Positions 1 through 9,132 are shown, numbered from the stretch's first letter. The stretch is DNA of 64,000 nt from Roseovarius sp. A-2 (GCF_002072155.1 NZ_BDIY01000006.1:117929-181928), one strand, 5' to 3'. Made by a program: numbers and translations. Notes: generated from the letters alone by a model not told the origin.

Positions 1-282
1 ATCGCCGAACGCAAGACCGATGGCCTGATCAAGGTGATGGTGGTGCGCGGGCGGCCTGTGGGGGCGTCGGTTGCAGGCGCGCAGGCAGGCGAGTTGATCA
101 ATCTCTGGGCCTTCATCCTCGCCAACCAGCTCAAGATGAAACACGTGGCAAACATGGTCGCGCCCTATCCGACCCTCGGTGAAATCAACAAGCGCGTAGC
201 CGGGGCCTATTTTTCGCCAAAGCTGTTTGATAACCCTATGATCAAACGTGTTGTAGGCTTCATACAGCGCTGGCTGCCCTGA
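1..282 (+). CDS. Pyridine nucleotide-disulfide oxidoreductase, C-terminal part
   Basis: The reading frame is open from the first base, so the gene starts left of the window and only its last 93 codons are seen. The fragment carries the dimerisation-domain signature of mercuric reductase and dihydrolipoamide dehydrogenase relatives: GASVAGAQAGELINLWA, then MVAPYPTLGEINKR. In this family that domain completes the FAD-dependent active site across a dimer. The tail (SPKLFDNPMIKRVVGFIQRWLP) is longer than in lipoamide dehydrogenase and fits the FAD-dependent oxidoreductases of unassigned substrate common in Rhodobacterales. The next gene begins 24 bases downstream, suggesting co-transcription with the sensor kinase. 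The exact substrate cannot be inferred. Confidence 0.8.
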   Translation: MAERKTDGLIKVMVVRGRPVGASVAGAQAGELINLWAFILANQLKMKHVANMVAPYPTLGEINKRVAGAYFSPKLFDNPMIKRVVGFIQRWLP

Positions 283-306
283 ACGGCAGTCAAGGGAGGG
301 GACGGC

Positions 307-1698
307 TTGCTCAACTCACTTTCGGGACGCTTCCTGATCCTGACGGCCATCTTCGTGATGCTGGCCGAAGTCCTGATTTTCGTCCCCTCCATCGCCCGCT
401 TTCGAGAGGAATTCCTGCTCACCCGGTTGGAACGCGCGCAGATCGCATCTCTCGTGCTTCTGGCCGATGAAGAGGTGACCCCTGACCTGCAAGAGGAACT
501 TTTGCACAATGCGGGCGTGTTCAACGTGGTCATGCGGCGCGACGAGGCGCGGCAACTGGTGCTGTCCTCGCCCGTGCCGCGCCCGATATCCGCAACTTTC
601 GATCTGCGCGACGCGCCCGCCCTTACCCTCATCCGCGACGCGATGGCCCGGCTCACCACCCCGGAGGAGCAGGTAATCCGGGTGATCGGTCAGCCGGTGC
701 GCATGGGCGGGCTGCTGATCGAGGTCACGCTGGAAACCGATGATCTGCGCGTCGCGATGATCGACTACGGGCTGCGCATCCTCTGGCTGTCATTGGTGAT
801 TTCGGTCTTTACTGCCGTGCTGTTGTTCTGGGCGGTGCAGTGCCTTCTCGTGCGTCCCATCCGCCGCGTGGTGGGCAACATGCAGGCCTATGCCAACGCC
901 CCCGAGGATGCCCGACGCGTGATCGCCCCTTCCTCGGGCATCCGCGAATTGCGCGAGGCCGAGGAGACGCTGCAAACCCTGCAAACCCAACTGACCGGCG
1001 CGCTCAAGCAAAAGGAGCATCTGGCACAACTGGGCGGTGCGGTGGCCAAGGTCAGCCATGACCTGCGCAACATCCTCACCTCGGCGCAGCTTTTCACCGA
1101 CCGTATCGAGATGAGCGAAGACCCCGCCGTGAAGCGCATGGCCCCCAAACTGGTGAATTCGCTCACCCGCGCGGTGCACCTGTGCGAGGCGACACTGGCC
1201 TATGGCAAGGCCGAGGAACCCGGCCCGACCCTTTCGCGTGTGCGGCTCGTCGATATCGTGGCCGATGTGATCGACAGCGAGCGGCTCTCGGTCGGACAGG
1301 CCAAGGTCAGATTCTCCCAGGCCGTGCCGGGCGACATGGTGTTGCGCGCCGATGCCGAGCAGCTTTACCGCGTGATCGCCAACCTTGTGAGGAACGCCCG
1401 GCAAGCTATTGTTAACTCGAAAAAACCCGGTGAGATTACCGTTATTTCGGACGAAGATTCCCGGGAATGGATCATCCGCGTTGCCGATACCGGACCCGGC
1501 CTTCCGGCACGTGCACGCGAACATCTGTTCAAGCCGTTTCAGGGGGGCGCGACCAAGGGTGGCACGGGGCTTGGCCTGACCATCGCGCAGGATTTGGTGC
1601 GCGGCCACGGTGGCACACTCTCGCTCGAACGCAGCGACGAGACGGGCACATCCTTCTGCATTACCCTGCCCAAGGGAAATTTCGCGGATGCGTCATGA
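307..1698 (+). CDS. Membrane-bound sensor histidine kinase
   Basis: 463-residue HAMP-type histidine kinase. It has an N-terminal membrane helix (about residues 8-28), a periplasmic sensor of about 120 residues and a second helix (about 157-178) leading into a HAMP-like linker. The H-box is KVSHDLRN with phosphoacceptor His251, the N-box NLVRNARQA lies near 359, the G1 box DTGPGLP near 394 and the G2 box GGTGLGLTIA near 418. The start is a TTG at 307 behind a strong AGGGAGGGG ribosome site; no ATG fits better. No cognate response regulator lies next to it, so this is an orphan kinase in the window. Its close spacing to the upstream oxidoreductase suggests one operon. The signal it senses is unknown. 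Confidence 0.88.
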   Translation: MLNSLSGRFLILTAIFVMLAEVLIFVPSIARFREEFLLTRLERAQIASLVLLADEEVTPDLQEELLHNAGVFNVVMRRDEARQLVLSSPVPRPISATFDLRDAPALTLIRDAMARLTTPEEQVIRVIGQPVRMGGLLIEVTLETDDLRVAMIDYGLRILWLSLVISVFTAVLLFWAVQCLLVRPIRRVVGNMQAYANAPEDARRVIAPSSGIRELREAEETLQTLQTQLTGALKQKEHLAQLGGAVAKVSHDLRNILTSAQLFTDRIEMSEDPAVKRMAPKLVNSLTRAVHLCEATLAYGKAEEPGPTLSRVRLVDIVADVIDSERLSVGQAKVRFSQAVPGDMVLRADAEQLYRVIANLVRNARQAIVNSKKPGEITVISDEDSREWIIRVADTGPGLPARAREHLFKPFQGGATKGGTGLGLTIAQDLVRGHGGTLSLERSDETGTSFCITLPKGNFADAS

Positions 1699-1754
1699 AT
1701 TTTCCAAAACGCCCTTGCATTGCCGGGCCGCAGAGTCTAATTGCTGCCCTCGAC

Positions 1755-1831
1755 GGACCGATAGCTCAGCTGGATAGAGTACTTGACTACGAATCAAGGG
1801 GTCGGGGGTTCGAATCCTCCTCGGTCCGCCA
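1755..1831 (+). tRNA. tRNA-Arg (anticodon ACG)
   Basis: A full cloverleaf can be drawn. The acceptor stem is GGACCGA/TCGGTCC, with discriminator G and an encoded CCA at 1829-1831. The D-arm contains AGCTCAGCTGGATAGAG. The anticodon stem CTTGA/TCAAG encloses the loop CTACGAA, giving anticodon ACG. The T-arm loop is GTTCGAATC. ACG (A34 normally converted to inosine) decodes CGU, CGC and CGA arginine codons. The gene follows the sensor kinase by 56 bases. Confidence 0.97.
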
Positions 1832-1875
1832 CCACCCAAAAATTTCGTCATGAGAACCAGGTGGTTGCGGAAATT

Positions 1876-1908
1876 TTGTCTAACTGGATGTAGGTGTTAG
1901 ACAATTTT
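1876..1908 (+). terminator. Hairpin downstream of tRNA-Arg, possible terminator
   Basis: The arms TTGTCTAAC (1876-1884) and GTTAGACAA (1896-1904) pair perfectly over 9 bp around an 11-nt loop and are followed by TTTT. It lies 45 bases beyond the tRNA CCA end. The stem is AT-rich, so termination would be weak; a processing or protein-binding role is also possible. Confidence 0.45.
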
Positions 1909-2049
1909 ACGAACTACGCTTTCCGGCGCATGTCGGGTGGTAAGGTTTTGATGGAAGAATCTTTTCGATCGGTGTGATGTTTCAGCTGCGCCGGGTTGGC
2001 CTGCTAGCAGTGAAGCTCAGAGATGAAGCGATATCTCCCAGAAAGAAAA

Positions 2050-2072
2050 AACCGCCTCACAATGAGGCGGTT
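2050..2072 (-). terminator. Rho-independent terminator of the hpt operon
   Basis: A 10-bp perfect stem AACCGCCTCA/TGAGGCGGTT with a 3-nt loop. Read on the minus strand it is followed by TTTTTTCTTTC, a good U-tract. It lies 112 bases beyond the stop of the small membrane protein gene and would end the leftward hpt transcript. Confidence 0.85.
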
Positions 2073-2184
2073 CCATTCGGCAAAAACGGTCACAGAAACT
2101 TGCCTGTCTCAAGTGCCGATGGGGTCAGAAGTCGCCGTCGGGTGACTGTGGCGGCATCGGATGAGGCGCCCCGGCGCTGCACCG

Positions 2185-2364
2185 TCAGGGAAGAATGCGG
2201 CGGTTGCGCGGCTCGACGCTCAGGGCGTCAGGCCAGCCGAAAAAGTATTCGATTCCGACAACCACGAGGGTGATGGCGATCACGATCAGAACAAGCCTCA
2301 CCTGTCGTGGTCCCGGCGGGTTGCGGGCCCATCTCGCCATTCGCAGGAACCAGAAGATATTCAT
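2185..2364 (-). CDS. Small membrane protein coupled to hpt
   Basis: A 59-codon frame. The protein begins [18 protein letters not shown] and has one hydrophobic segment (about residues 23-38, [20 protein letters not shown] region) followed by the short tail [18 protein letters not shown]. Its ATG overlaps the stop codon of hpt in an ATGA arrangement, the usual sign of translational coupling. A terminator lies 112 bases after its stop. The amphipathic [11 protein letters not shown] start before a single membrane helix fits a small inner-membrane protein. I recall similar short proteins beside hpt in Rhodobacterales, but no function is known to me. Confidence 0.72.
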   Translation of the reverse strand: MNIFWFLRMARWARNPPGPRQVRLVLIVIAITLVVVGIEYFFGWPDALSVEPRNRRILP

Positions 2365-2903
2365 GGATCAATGAACCTCACCGTACCGATATAAGGCAGG
2401 TTACGGTTGCGTTGCGCATAGTCGATGCCATAGCCGACCACGAATTCATCGGGGATCTCGAATCCGGTCCAATCGGCACGGATATCGGCCTCGCGGCGCG
2501 AGGGTTTGTCGAGCAGCGCGATGGTGCGTAGCCGCGCCGGGCGGCGGCTCTCGAGCAGGTGCAGAACATGGGCCAGAGTGTGCCCGGTATCGACGATATC
2601 TTCGACCACAAGCACGTCACGACCTTCAATATCGCCGCGCAAGTCTTTGAGAATACGTACTTCCCGACTGCTTTCCATCGCATTTCCGTAAGACGAGGTT
2701 TCGACGAAATCGACTTCGACGGGCAGGTCCAACTCTCGCACAAGATCGGCGATGAAGATGAAGGAGCCACGCAGGAGGCCGACGACGACCAGCTTGCTGG
2801 TGCCGGAAAACTCGGCCTCGATCTCGTGCGAGAGGGCCTCGATCCGGGCGGCGATGCTCTTGGCTGAAATCAGTTTGTCGATGACATAGGCGCGATGTGG
2901 CAT
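2361..2903 (-). CDS. hpt: Hypoxanthine phosphoribosyltransferase
   Basis: 180-residue enzyme that makes IMP (and usually GMP) from hypoxanthine or guanine plus PRPP in purine salvage. The PRPP-binding loop [14 protein letters not shown] and the N-terminal [10 protein letters not shown] loop are both present, as is the C-terminal DKPSRRE and the [12 protein letters not shown] ending typical of bacterial Hpt. I chose the ATG at 2903 because AAGGGGAAC precedes it at proper spacing and it gives the family length; an upstream extension of 27 residues has no similarity. It is divergent from the COQ10-like gene at 2975 and overlaps the small membrane protein gene at its stop. Confidence 0.95.
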   Translation of the reverse strand: MPHRAYVIDKLISAKSIAARIEALSHEIEAEFSGTSKLVVVGLLRGSFIFIADLVRELDLPVEVDFVETSSYGNAMESSREVRILKDLRGDIEGRDVLVVEDIVDTGHTLAHVLHLLESRRPARLRTIALLDKPSRREADIRADWTGFEIPDEFVVGYGIDYAQRNRNLPYIGTVRFIDP

Positions 2904-2974
2904 GTGTTCCCCTTGCACTTTTCGCCCCAGTCTATGAAAAAGCGCGCCACTGTCACGTGCAAACCGGGGCCACC

Positions 2975-3427
2975 ATGCCATCACATTCCGAGACCCGAAC
3001 CCTAAGCTATTCGGCTGACCAGATGTATGCGCTGGTGGCGGACGTGGCGAGCTACCCGCAATTCCTGCCCTGGACAGCGGCGGCGCGGGTGCGCAAGGTA
3101 ACGCCGCAGGCCGATGGATCGGACCTGATGGAAGCCGATTTGGTCATAAGTTTCAAGGTCTTTCGCGAGCGGTTCGGAAGCCGGGTGATGCTCTGGCCCG
3201 AAGACAGGCGGATCGAGACGGAGTATCTCGACGGTCCTTTCAAACACATGCGCTCCAATTGGGGATTTCGCGATGTGGATGGTGGATGTGAGGTGAATTT
3301 CGATGTCGATTTCGCCTTCAAGAACCGGCTGCTGCAATCGGCGGCGGAACTGTTCTTTTATGAGGCCATGAAACGGGTCGTGCGGGCCTTCGAGGAGCGG
3401 GCCGATACGCTGTATGGTGACACCTGA
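2975..3427 (+). CDS. COQ10/RatA-like START-domain protein
   Basis: 150-residue protein of the polyketide cyclase/START superfamily, the group including mitochondrial COQ10 and E. coli RatA. Visible family motifs are the N-terminal [26 protein letters not shown] and the C-terminal [34 protein letters not shown]10 proteins bind ubiquinone and support its use in respiration; RatA was described as a ribosome-association toxin. In an alphaproteobacterium the quinone-related role is the more likely. I chose the ATG at 2975 because the family begins with this sequence. It is divergently transcribed from hpt across 71 bases and faces the pncC stop with 6 bases between. Confidence 0.85.
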   Translation: MPSHSETRTLSYSADQMYALVADVASYPQFLPWTAAARVRKVTPQADGSDLMEADLVISFKVFRERFGSRVMLWPEDRRIETEYLDGPFKHMRSNWGFRDVDGGCEVNFDVDFAFKNRLLQSAAELFFYEAMKRVVRAFEERADTLYGDT

Positions 3428-3433
3428 GAATTG

Positions 3434-3913
3434 TCAGGTAACAGATTGATCCAGAGCGTTTTTCAACAATTCAAGCGCATGGTCGCGAGATAGGCGGCGC
3501 ACCGCGTCGCGGCCCTTTGCGCCGAAGTCCCGCGTTTCCGCCAAGGTGGCGTGCCCGGCCCGCGCAAGGCCGAAACAGACCCGGCCCTCGGGCTTGTGCT
3601 CTGACCCGCCGGGCCCGGCGATTCCGGTGATCGAAACGGTGAGATCGGCGTGGCTGTGGCGCAGCGCCCCCTGGGCCATTTCCCGGGCGACCTCTTCGGA
3701 GACGGCGCCAAAGGTGGCAAGCGTCTCGGGCGACACGCCTAGCATCTCGATTTTCGCCTGATTTGAATAGGTTACGAAGCCACATTCAACCACCGCGCTG
3801 GAGCCGGGAATGTCGGTGAGCGCAACCGCGACCATGCCCCCGGTGCAGCTTTCGGCAGTGGCGATCATCACCCCTTGTGCGCGGGCCGCATCGAGGATTT
3901 CGGCAATCTTCAT
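3434..3913 (-). CDS. pncC: Nicotinamide-nucleotide amidase (CinA C-terminal domain)
   Basis: 159-residue single-domain protein of the CinA_C family. PncC deamidates nicotinamide mononucleotide to nicotinate mononucleotide, recycling the NMN made by DNA ligase into NAD. The signature TAESCTGGMVAVALTDIPGSS and the SITGIAGPGGS loop are both intact, and the length matches the stand-alone form. It is the last gene of the leftward operon ispDF-pgpA-pncC; its ATG overlaps the pgpA stop by 4 bases (ATGA). Confidence 0.92.
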   Translation of the reverse strand: MKIAEILDAARAQGVMIATAESCTGGMVAVALTDIPGSSAVVECGFVTYSNQAKIEMLGVSPETLATFGAVSEEVAREMAQGALRHSHADLTVSITGIAGPGGSEHKPEGRVCFGLARAGHATLAETRDFGAKGRDAVRRLSRDHALELLKNALDQSVT

Positions 3914-4407
3914 AGTCCCAGCACCCCGTGCGAAAACGCCGCGCCTGCCATAACGCAGAGCGCGGCCGCGAGCCCGGCGAGGATATCGTCAAGCATCACG
4001 CCGAGCGCGTCGCCGCGGCGGTCGGCCCAGCCAATGGGGCCGGGTTTCCAGATGTCGAACAGGCGAAAGGCGAGAAACGCCGTGATCCAGCCGGGCCAAA
4101 GCGCGGTCAGCGCTACCCCGGCATGTGCCGCCCCGATAGAAACCGGCAGGAAGGCGAGCCATTGACCGGCCACCTCGTCGATCACAATCTCGGATGGGTC
4201 GTGATCGTCTTTACCCTTTGTTTCTTGCGCTGTAGCCCACGTTCCTAATGTGAATGCCGCAATTACGCCAAATCCAAGCAGGAGCGGGCCGCCCGCAACA
4301 TGCAGTGCCCAGGCGCAGGGCAAGGCTGCGAGTGAACCCCATGTGCCGGACGCGGGGCGCAGGTGGCCGACATGAAAAAACGTGGCAATCAAATGGGTTA
4401 CGCGCAT
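3910..4407 (-). CDS. pgpA: Phosphatidylglycerophosphatase A
   Basis: 165-residue membrane enzyme that removes the phosphate from phosphatidylglycerophosphate in phosphatidylglycerol synthesis. The family motifs [33 protein letters not shown] and [16 protein letters not shown] are clear, with about four hydrophobic segments. The start ([10 protein letters not shown]) overlaps the 3' end of ispDF by 10 bases, so translation is probably coupled. A further 4-base overlap links it to pncC. Confidence 0.94.
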   Translation of the reverse strand: MRVTHLIATFFHVGHLRPASGTWGSLAALPCAWALHVAGGPLLLGFGVIAAFTLGTWATAQETKGKDDHDPSEIVIDEVAGQWLAFLPVSIGAAHAGVALTALWPGWITAFLAFRLFDIWKPGPIGWADRRGDALGVMLDDILAGLAAALCVMAGAAFSHGVLGL

Positions 4408-5537
4408 GTCTTCACCAATGTTACAGCGGCCTGCGCGGCGATGCCTTCCTCGCGCCCGGTAAAGCCGAGCCGCTCGGACGTAGTGGCTTTGACCGAGATC
4501 CGGTCGGGGACGACACCGGTGATCGTGCTCAGCGCCTCTTGCATCGCTCGCGCGTGCGGCCCGACTTTCGGGCGTTCGCAGACAAGAGTGACGTCTATAT
4601 TATTGATCGCAAACCCTTTATGCGTAGCCAAGTCAGCCGCGTGCCGCAGGAAGATATGGCTTTCGGCGCCTTTCCATTGCGGATCGGAGGGTGGGAAATG
4701 CCGCCCGATATCGCCCTCGGCCAAGGCCCCGTAAATCGCGTCGGTGAGCGCGTGCATGCCGACATCTGCATCCGAATGGCCTTGAAGGCTGCGGTCATGC
4801 GGCACCGCGACGCCGCAGAGCATGCAGTGATCGCCGGGGCCGAAACGGTGCACATCATACCCGGTGCCAATGCGTATATCCATCTGATGTTCCAGTATTT
4901 TTGTGGCGCGGGCAAAGTCCTGTGGGTGGGTGATCTTGAGGTTGTCCTCATGTCCCTCGACGATGGCCACCGCGATGCCCGCAGCGCGCGCGACGGCGAC
5001 ATCGTCGGCCGCATCCCCCGCATGGGCGCGGTGAGCGGCGAGTATGGTGGAAAATTCAAAGCCCTGTGGTGTCTGCGCGCGATAAAGACCGATGCGGTCG
5101 CGGGTGGCGACGACACGGCCCTCAGCCCCGATCCAGAGCGCATCGGTGACGGGCAGGGCCGGGGCGGCGGCAACTGCCCCGATGTGCAGCGTATTGAGCA
5201 CGGCGGTGATCAGTTCGGGCGTGATGCAGCAGCGCGCAACATCGTGGATCAGGACGTGATCGGGCGGGTCGTCCGCCATGCTCTCTAGCCCGTTGCGCAC
5301 GGAGATCGCGCGCGTCGCCCCACCTGCCGTGACATTGATCCGTGGATGCGAGGCGAGCCGATCCATATCTTCGGGGTGCAGAACGACGGTAATCCGGGTT
5401 ATCTCTGAGACTGCGAGAAAGGCATCAAGCGTCCAGTCGATCACGCGGCGACCGGCCAGCGGCTGCCATTGCTTTGGCAGGTCCCCGCCAGCACGGGTGC
5501 CGCGACCTGCGGCGACGATGAGAGCAGCGCTTGTCAT
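4398..5537 (-). CDS. ispDF: Bifunctional IspD/IspF isoprenoid enzyme
   Basis: 379-residue fusion of two steps of the MEP pathway. Residues 1 to about 218 are MEP cytidylyltransferase (Isp[21 protein letters not shown] nucleotide-binding start, [14 protein letters not shown]). Residues about 220-379 are MEcPP synthase (Isp[31 protein letters not shown], the metal-binding Asp and His residues, [15 protein letters not shown]). The IspDF fusion is a known feature of alphaproteobacteria and some campylobacters. IspF and IspD do not catalyse successive steps (IspE lies between). It heads the leftward operon with pgpA and pncC and is divergent from nifR3. Confidence 0.97.
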   Translation of the reverse strand: MTSAALIVAAGRGTRAGGDLPKQWQPLAGRRVIDWTLDAFLAVSEITRITVVLHPEDMDRLASHPRINVTAGGATRAISVRNGLESMADDPPDHVLIHDVARCCITPELITAVLNTLHIGAVAAAPALPVTDALWIGAEGRVVATRDRIGLYRAQTPQGFEFSTILAAHRAHAGDAADDVAVARAAGIAVAIVEGHEDNLKITHPQDFARATKILEHQMDIRIGTGYDVHRFGPGDHCMLCGVAVPHDRSLQGHSDADVGMHALTDAIYGALAEGDIGRHFPPSDPQWKGAESHIFLRHAADLATHKGFAINNIDVTLVCERPKVGPHARAMQEALSTITGVVPDRISVKATTSERLGFTGREEGIAAQAAVTLVKTCA

Positions 5538-5585
5538 GCCCCTTGATTACGGCGCGTCCGAGAGGAGCGCAATGGCTGAGCATGT

Positions 5586-5600
5586 GCCTAATTAATAGGC
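5586..5600. promoter_or_regulatory. AT-centred inverted repeat between ispDF and nifR3
   Basis: GCCTA-ATTAA-TAGGC is a perfect 5-bp dyad around an ATTAA centre in the 161-base divergent intergenic region. Its position, about 100 bases before the nifR3 start and 50 before ispDF, suits an operator. No matching regulator is identified. Confidence 0.3.
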
Positions 5601-5698
5601 AGTAAAGCTGTCACACCCAAGGAAACATCCCTTGCAGCGTTGTCTTGCGCCCATGTCAGGGCTACAACGGCGATGTTGCACAAGGATTAGGCACACAC

Positions 5699-6694
5699 AT
5701 GCTGTCACTTGCCGATATGGGATTCACCCCGCCTGTGGCTCTCGCCCCGATGGCGGGAATCACCGACCTGCCGTTTCGTTCGCTGGTCTCGCGCTTTGGC
5801 GCGGGGCTGGTGGTGAGCGAAATGGTCGCGAGCCAGGAAATGGTGCAGGCCAAGCCCGGTGTGCGCGAGAAGGCCGAGTTGGGGCTCGGGGTGGAAAACA
5901 CGGTGGTGCAGCTTGCCGGCTGTGACACTTATTGGATCGCGGAGGCCGCACGCATGGTCGCGGATCGCGGTGCGCAGGTCATCGACATCAACATGGGTTG
6001 CCCCGCCAAGAAGGTAACGAGCGCGAGCGGGGCAGGGGCGTCGGGCTCGGCCCTGATGCGCACACCGGATCACGCGCTGAGGCTGATCGAGGCGGTGGTC
6101 GGTGCCGTCAGCGTGCCGGTGACCCTCAAGACGAGGCTGGGTTGGGATGATGATTGCCTGAACGCGTCCGAGATTGCACGCCGCGCCGAGGCGGCGGGCG
6201 TGCAGATGATCACCATTCACGGGCGCACGCGCTGTCAGTTCTATAAGGGGCGCGCCGATTGGGCGGCCATCCGCGCGGTCAAGGCGGCGGTGCGCATGCC
6301 GGTGCTGGCCAATGGCGACATTATCGACGCACCAAGCGCGCGGCGCGCGCTGGAACAATCCGGTGCCGATGGCGTGATGATCGGGCGGGGTGCGCAAGGG
6401 CGGCCCTGGCTGCTGGCGCAGGTGGCGGCGGCGCTATATGGCACGCCCGCGCCCGAGGTGCCGCAGGGGGCAGCGTTGGCCGACCTGGTGGCAGGGCATT
6501 ACGAGGCGATTCTGGGCTTTTACGGCCGCGCTCTGGGCGGGCGCGTCGCGCGCAAGCATCTGGGCTGGTACATGGATCACGCCGGGACAGGGGCCGATCT
6601 GCGCCGCCGGGTGCTGACGGCAGGGCCTGAAGAGGTTTTGCACCTCTTGCCCGATGCCATGCAGGACTGTGTCCGCGAGAGGCGTGCGGCATGA
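5699..6694 (+). CDS. dusB: tRNA-dihydrouridine synthase, NifR3 type
   Basis: 331-residue FMN flavoprotein that reduces uridine to dihydrouridine in the D-loop of tRNA. The TIM-barrel signatures APMAGITDLPFRSLV, VIDINMGCPAKKVTSASGAGASGSALM (with the active-site Cys) and ITIHGRTRCQFYKGRADW are present, followed by VLANGDIIDAP and GVMIGRGAQGRPWL. In Rhodobacterales it is named nifR3 because it heads the ntrBC operon, although its job is tRNA modification. The ATG at 5699 was chosen over a TTG 54 bases upstream, as it gives the usual family length and is preceded by AAGGA. The stop overlaps the ntrB start (ATGA). Confidence 0.94.
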   Translation: MLSLADMGFTPPVALAPMAGITDLPFRSLVSRFGAGLVVSEMVASQEMVQAKPGVREKAELGLGVENTVVQLAGCDTYWIAEAARMVADRGAQVIDINMGCPAKKVTSASGAGASGSALMRTPDHALRLIEAVVGAVSVPVTLKTRLGWDDDCLNASEIARRAEAAGVQMITIHGRTRCQFYKGRADWAAIRAVKAAVRMPVLANGDIIDAPSARRALEQSGADGVMIGRGAQGRPWLLAQVAAALYGTPAPEVPQGAALADLVAGHYEAILGFYGRALGGRVARKHLGWYMDHAGTGADLRRRVLTAGPEEVLHLLPDAMQDCVRERRAA

Positions 6695-7767
6695 GCACCG
6701 AAGAGGGGATCTGGACCTCGCTGCCGGTGCCCGCGCTGGTGATCGACGCAGAGGATCGCATCACGCGGATCAATCCTGCCGCCGAAGGGTTCTTGATGAG
6801 TTCCGAGCGCGCGCTGACCGGTCAGCCGCTCTGGGACAGGCTGGCGGTCAACGCGCCGCTGGAGGATGCCTTCGAACGGGCCCGCGAAAACAATGCACCG
6901 CTTTTCGTCAATGACGTGGATGTGGGCACTGGTGAACGCGCGCCAATGCAGTGCAACCTTCAGGTGGCCCCGTTGGCGGGCAGGCCCGGTCATATGATCA
7001 TGCTGATCAGCCCGCGAGAGCTGGCCGGGCGCATGGTGCAGAACAGCAACGTGAAATCGGCGGCGAAATCGGCGATCGGCATGGCCGAGATGCTGGCGCA
7101 TGAGATCAAGAACCCGCTGGCGGGAATCACGGGTGCGGCGCAGCTTCTGTCGATGACGCTGGGGCAGGAGGATCTGGAGCTGACCGACTTGATCGTCAGT
7201 GAGAGCCGCCGCATCGTGGGTCTGCTGGAGCGGGTCGAGCAATTCGGCAATATCAGCGCGCCGGATCTGAAACCGGTCAACCTGCATGACGTGCTGGATC
7301 GGGCGCGGCGCTCGGCGATGCTGGGCTTTGCCGCGCATATGACGATGATCGAGGATTACGACCCGTCGCTGCCGCTGGCGCTTGGCGATGCGGATCAGCT
7401 GTTGCAGGTGGTGCTGAACCTGCTGAAGAACGCGGCGGAGGCGGCACAGGGACAGCCCGGCACGATCCGGCTGCACAGCTATTACGAACAATCGCTGCGG
7501 GTGCGACGAGGTGAAGGCAAGGGCAAGGCGCTGCCGCTTCAGATCGAGATCATCGACGATGGGCCGGGGCTGCCGCCGGAGATCGCCGAAGAGGTGTTCG
7601 ATCCATTCGTGTCGGGCCGCGAGAACGGCACGGGCCTTGGCCTCGCGCTCGCGGCCAAGATCATCTCGGATCACGACGGCTGGATCTCGGTAAGCTCGGT
7701 TCCCGGGCGCACGGTGTTCCGCATCTCATTGCAACGCGCGCAGACGACGACAGGCCAGGGAGGCTAG
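6691..7767 (+). CDS. ntrB: Nitrogen sensor histidine kinase NtrB
   Basis: 358-residue soluble kinase/phosphatase that, with PII protein, controls NtrC according to nitrogen status. An N-terminal PAS domain (about 8-115) starts SLPVPALVIDAEDRI. The H-box is EMLAHEIKNPLAGI with His137, the N-box NLLKNAAEA, and the ATPase boxes are DDGPGLP and NGTGLGLALA. No membrane segment is present, as expected for NtrB. It is the second gene of the nifR3-ntrB-ntrC operon, overlapping nifR3 by 4 bases and followed by ntrC 3 bases later. Confidence 0.95.
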   Translation: MSTEEGIWTSLPVPALVIDAEDRITRINPAAEGFLMSSERALTGQPLWDRLAVNAPLEDAFERARENNAPLFVNDVDVGTGERAPMQCNLQVAPLAGRPGHMIMLISPRELAGRMVQNSNVKSAAKSAIGMAEMLAHEIKNPLAGITGAAQLLSMTLGQEDLELTDLIVSESRRIVGLLERVEQFGNISAPDLKPVNLHDVLDRARRSAMLGFAAHMTMIEDYDPSLPLALGDADQLLQVVLNLLKNAAEAAQGQPGTIRLHSYYEQSLRVRRGEGKGKALPLQIEIIDDGPGLPPEIAEEVFDPFVSGRENGTGLGLALAAKIISDHDGWISVSSVPGRTVFRISLQRAQTTTGQGG

Positions 7768-7770
7768 AAC

Positions 7771-9132
7771 ATGGACGGCACGATATTGGTCGCTGACGAC
7801 GACCGCACGATCAGGACGGTTCTGACGCAGGCGCTGACGCGGGCAGGGTGCCGGGTGCATGCCACCTCGAGCCTGACCACGCTGATGCGGTGGGTGGGCG
7901 AGGGCAAGGGCGATGTGGTGATCTCTGACGTGGTGATGCCGGATGGCAATGGGTTGGAGATGCTGCCCAAGATCGCGCAGGACCGGCCCGGCCTGCCGGT
8001 GATCGTGATCTCGGCGCAGAACACGATCATGACGGCGATCAAGGCCGCCGAGGCCGAGGCCTATGATTACCTGCCCAAACCGTTCGATCTGCCCGACCTG
8101 ATGAAGCGCACCGCGCGGGCGCTCGAGGCGCGGGCCCGGCGCAGCGTGGCCGCCCCCGAAGAGGACCGGCCCGAGGAATTGCCGCTGATCGGGCGCACGC
8201 CTGCGATGCAAACCCTTTACCGCGTGGTGGCGCGGGTCATGCATAGCGATCTGCCGGTGATGGTCTGTGGCGAGTCGGGCACCGGCAAGTCACTTATTGC
8301 CAAGGCGCTGCATGATTTTTCGGACCGGCGCACGCTGCCTTTCGTGACGGTGACGGCGAGCGATCTGAGCGAGCTCAATGGCCCGTCGCGGGTGATGGCG
8401 CGGGTCAAGGGTGGCACGCTGGTGCTTGATGAGGTGAGCGATCTGCCGCTCGAGGCGCAGGGCCGTGTGGTGCGGATGATGGACGCGCCGGGCGATCACG
8501 TACCACGCTTCATGGCCACCAGCCGCGTGCCCCCGGCACAGGCGCTGGAGGATGGCACGCTGCGCGAGGATCTCTATTACCGGCTGAGCGGGGCGGTGGT
8601 CGATGTGCCGTCCTTGCGGGAGCGGATCGAGGATATTCCCTTGCTGGCTGCGCATTTCCTAGCCCGGGACGAGCGCGAGGGACAGCCTGCGCGACACCTG
8701 TCGGACGGCGCGGTGGAGTTGATGCGCGCCTATAGCTGGCCGGGCAACGTGCGGCAGCTGGAAAACGCGGTGCGCCGGATCGGCCTCACTGCATTGGCGC
8801 AGGAGATCACCCGCTCGGAGGTGGAGGCGGTGCTGGGCAATCAGCCGCGCGCCGAGCCGGTGATGCGCGCGGGGCGGGGCGAGAGCCTGTCGGCCTCGGT
8901 GGCGGGACATCTGCAACGCTATTTCGACCTGCACGGTGCGGACCTGCCGCCGCCCGGGCTTTATGGTCGCATCCTTCGTGAAGTGGAGACGCCGCTGATC
9001 GAAATCGCACTTGATGCCACCGGCGGTAATCAGATGAAATGCGCCGATCTGCTTGGCATCAACCGCAATACGCTGCGCAAGAAGATCACCGATCTGGATA
9101 TTCACGTGACACGCCGCCGCAAGTTGATGTAA
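7771..9132 (+). CDS. ntrC: Nitrogen response regulator NtrC lacking GAFTGA
   Basis: 453-residue response regulator. The receiver domain has phosphoacceptor Asp53 (ISDVVMPDG) and the KPFD lysine. The AAA+ domain has Walker A GESGTGKS (167-174), the Walker B-like [10 protein letters not shown] and the [15 protein letters not shown] motif. A Fis-type DNA-binding helix-turn-helix ends the protein ([22 protein letters not shown]). Between Walker A and Walker B the protein is shortened, reading [19 protein letters not shown], and the sigma-54-contacting GAFTGA loop is missing. This matches Rhodobacter capsulatus NtrC, known to activate the housekeeping sigma-70-type polymerase instead. It probably controls ammonium assimilation genes. 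Confidence 0.95.
   Translation: MDGTILVADDDRTIRTVLTQALTRAGCRVHATSSLTTLMRWVGEGKGDVVISDVVMPDGNGLEMLPKIAQDRPGLPVIVISAQNTIMTAIKAAEAEAYDYLPKPFDLPDLMKRTARALEARARRSVAAPEEDRPEELPLIGRTPAMQTLYRVVARVMHSDLPVMVCGESGTGKSLIAKALHDFSDRRTLPFVTVTASDLSELNGPSRVMARVKGGTLVLDEVSDLPLEAQGRVVRMMDAPGDHVPRFMATSRVPPAQALEDGTLREDLYYRLSGAVVDVPSLRERIEDIPLLAAHFLARDEREGQPARHLSDGAVELMRAYSWPGNVRQLENAVRRIGLTALAQEITRSEVEAVLGNQPRAEPVMRAGRGESLSASVAGHLQRYFDLHGADLPPPGLYGRILREVETPLIEIALDATGGNQMKCADLLGINRNTLRKKITDLDIHVTRRRKLM

Larger units (their letters stand above)
1832..2184. other. Intergenic region after tRNA-Arg
   Basis: About 350 bases without a credible gene. It holds two hairpins annotated separately: an AT-rich one at 1876-1904 and the GC-rich one at 2050-2072. 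Open frames here have codon use unlike the neighbours and no ribosome site. Nothing else is recognised. Confidence 0.6.

Noticed and set aside
1974..2273. 99-codon frame after tRNA-Arg
   Set aside because: It contains the terminator hairpin, overlaps the antisense of the small membrane protein and has an Arg-rich composition without family similarity.
2897..2974. N-terminal extension of the COQ10-like protein
   Set aside because: The extra 26 residues overlap the hpt leader and have no family similarity; the ATG at 2975 fits the family start.
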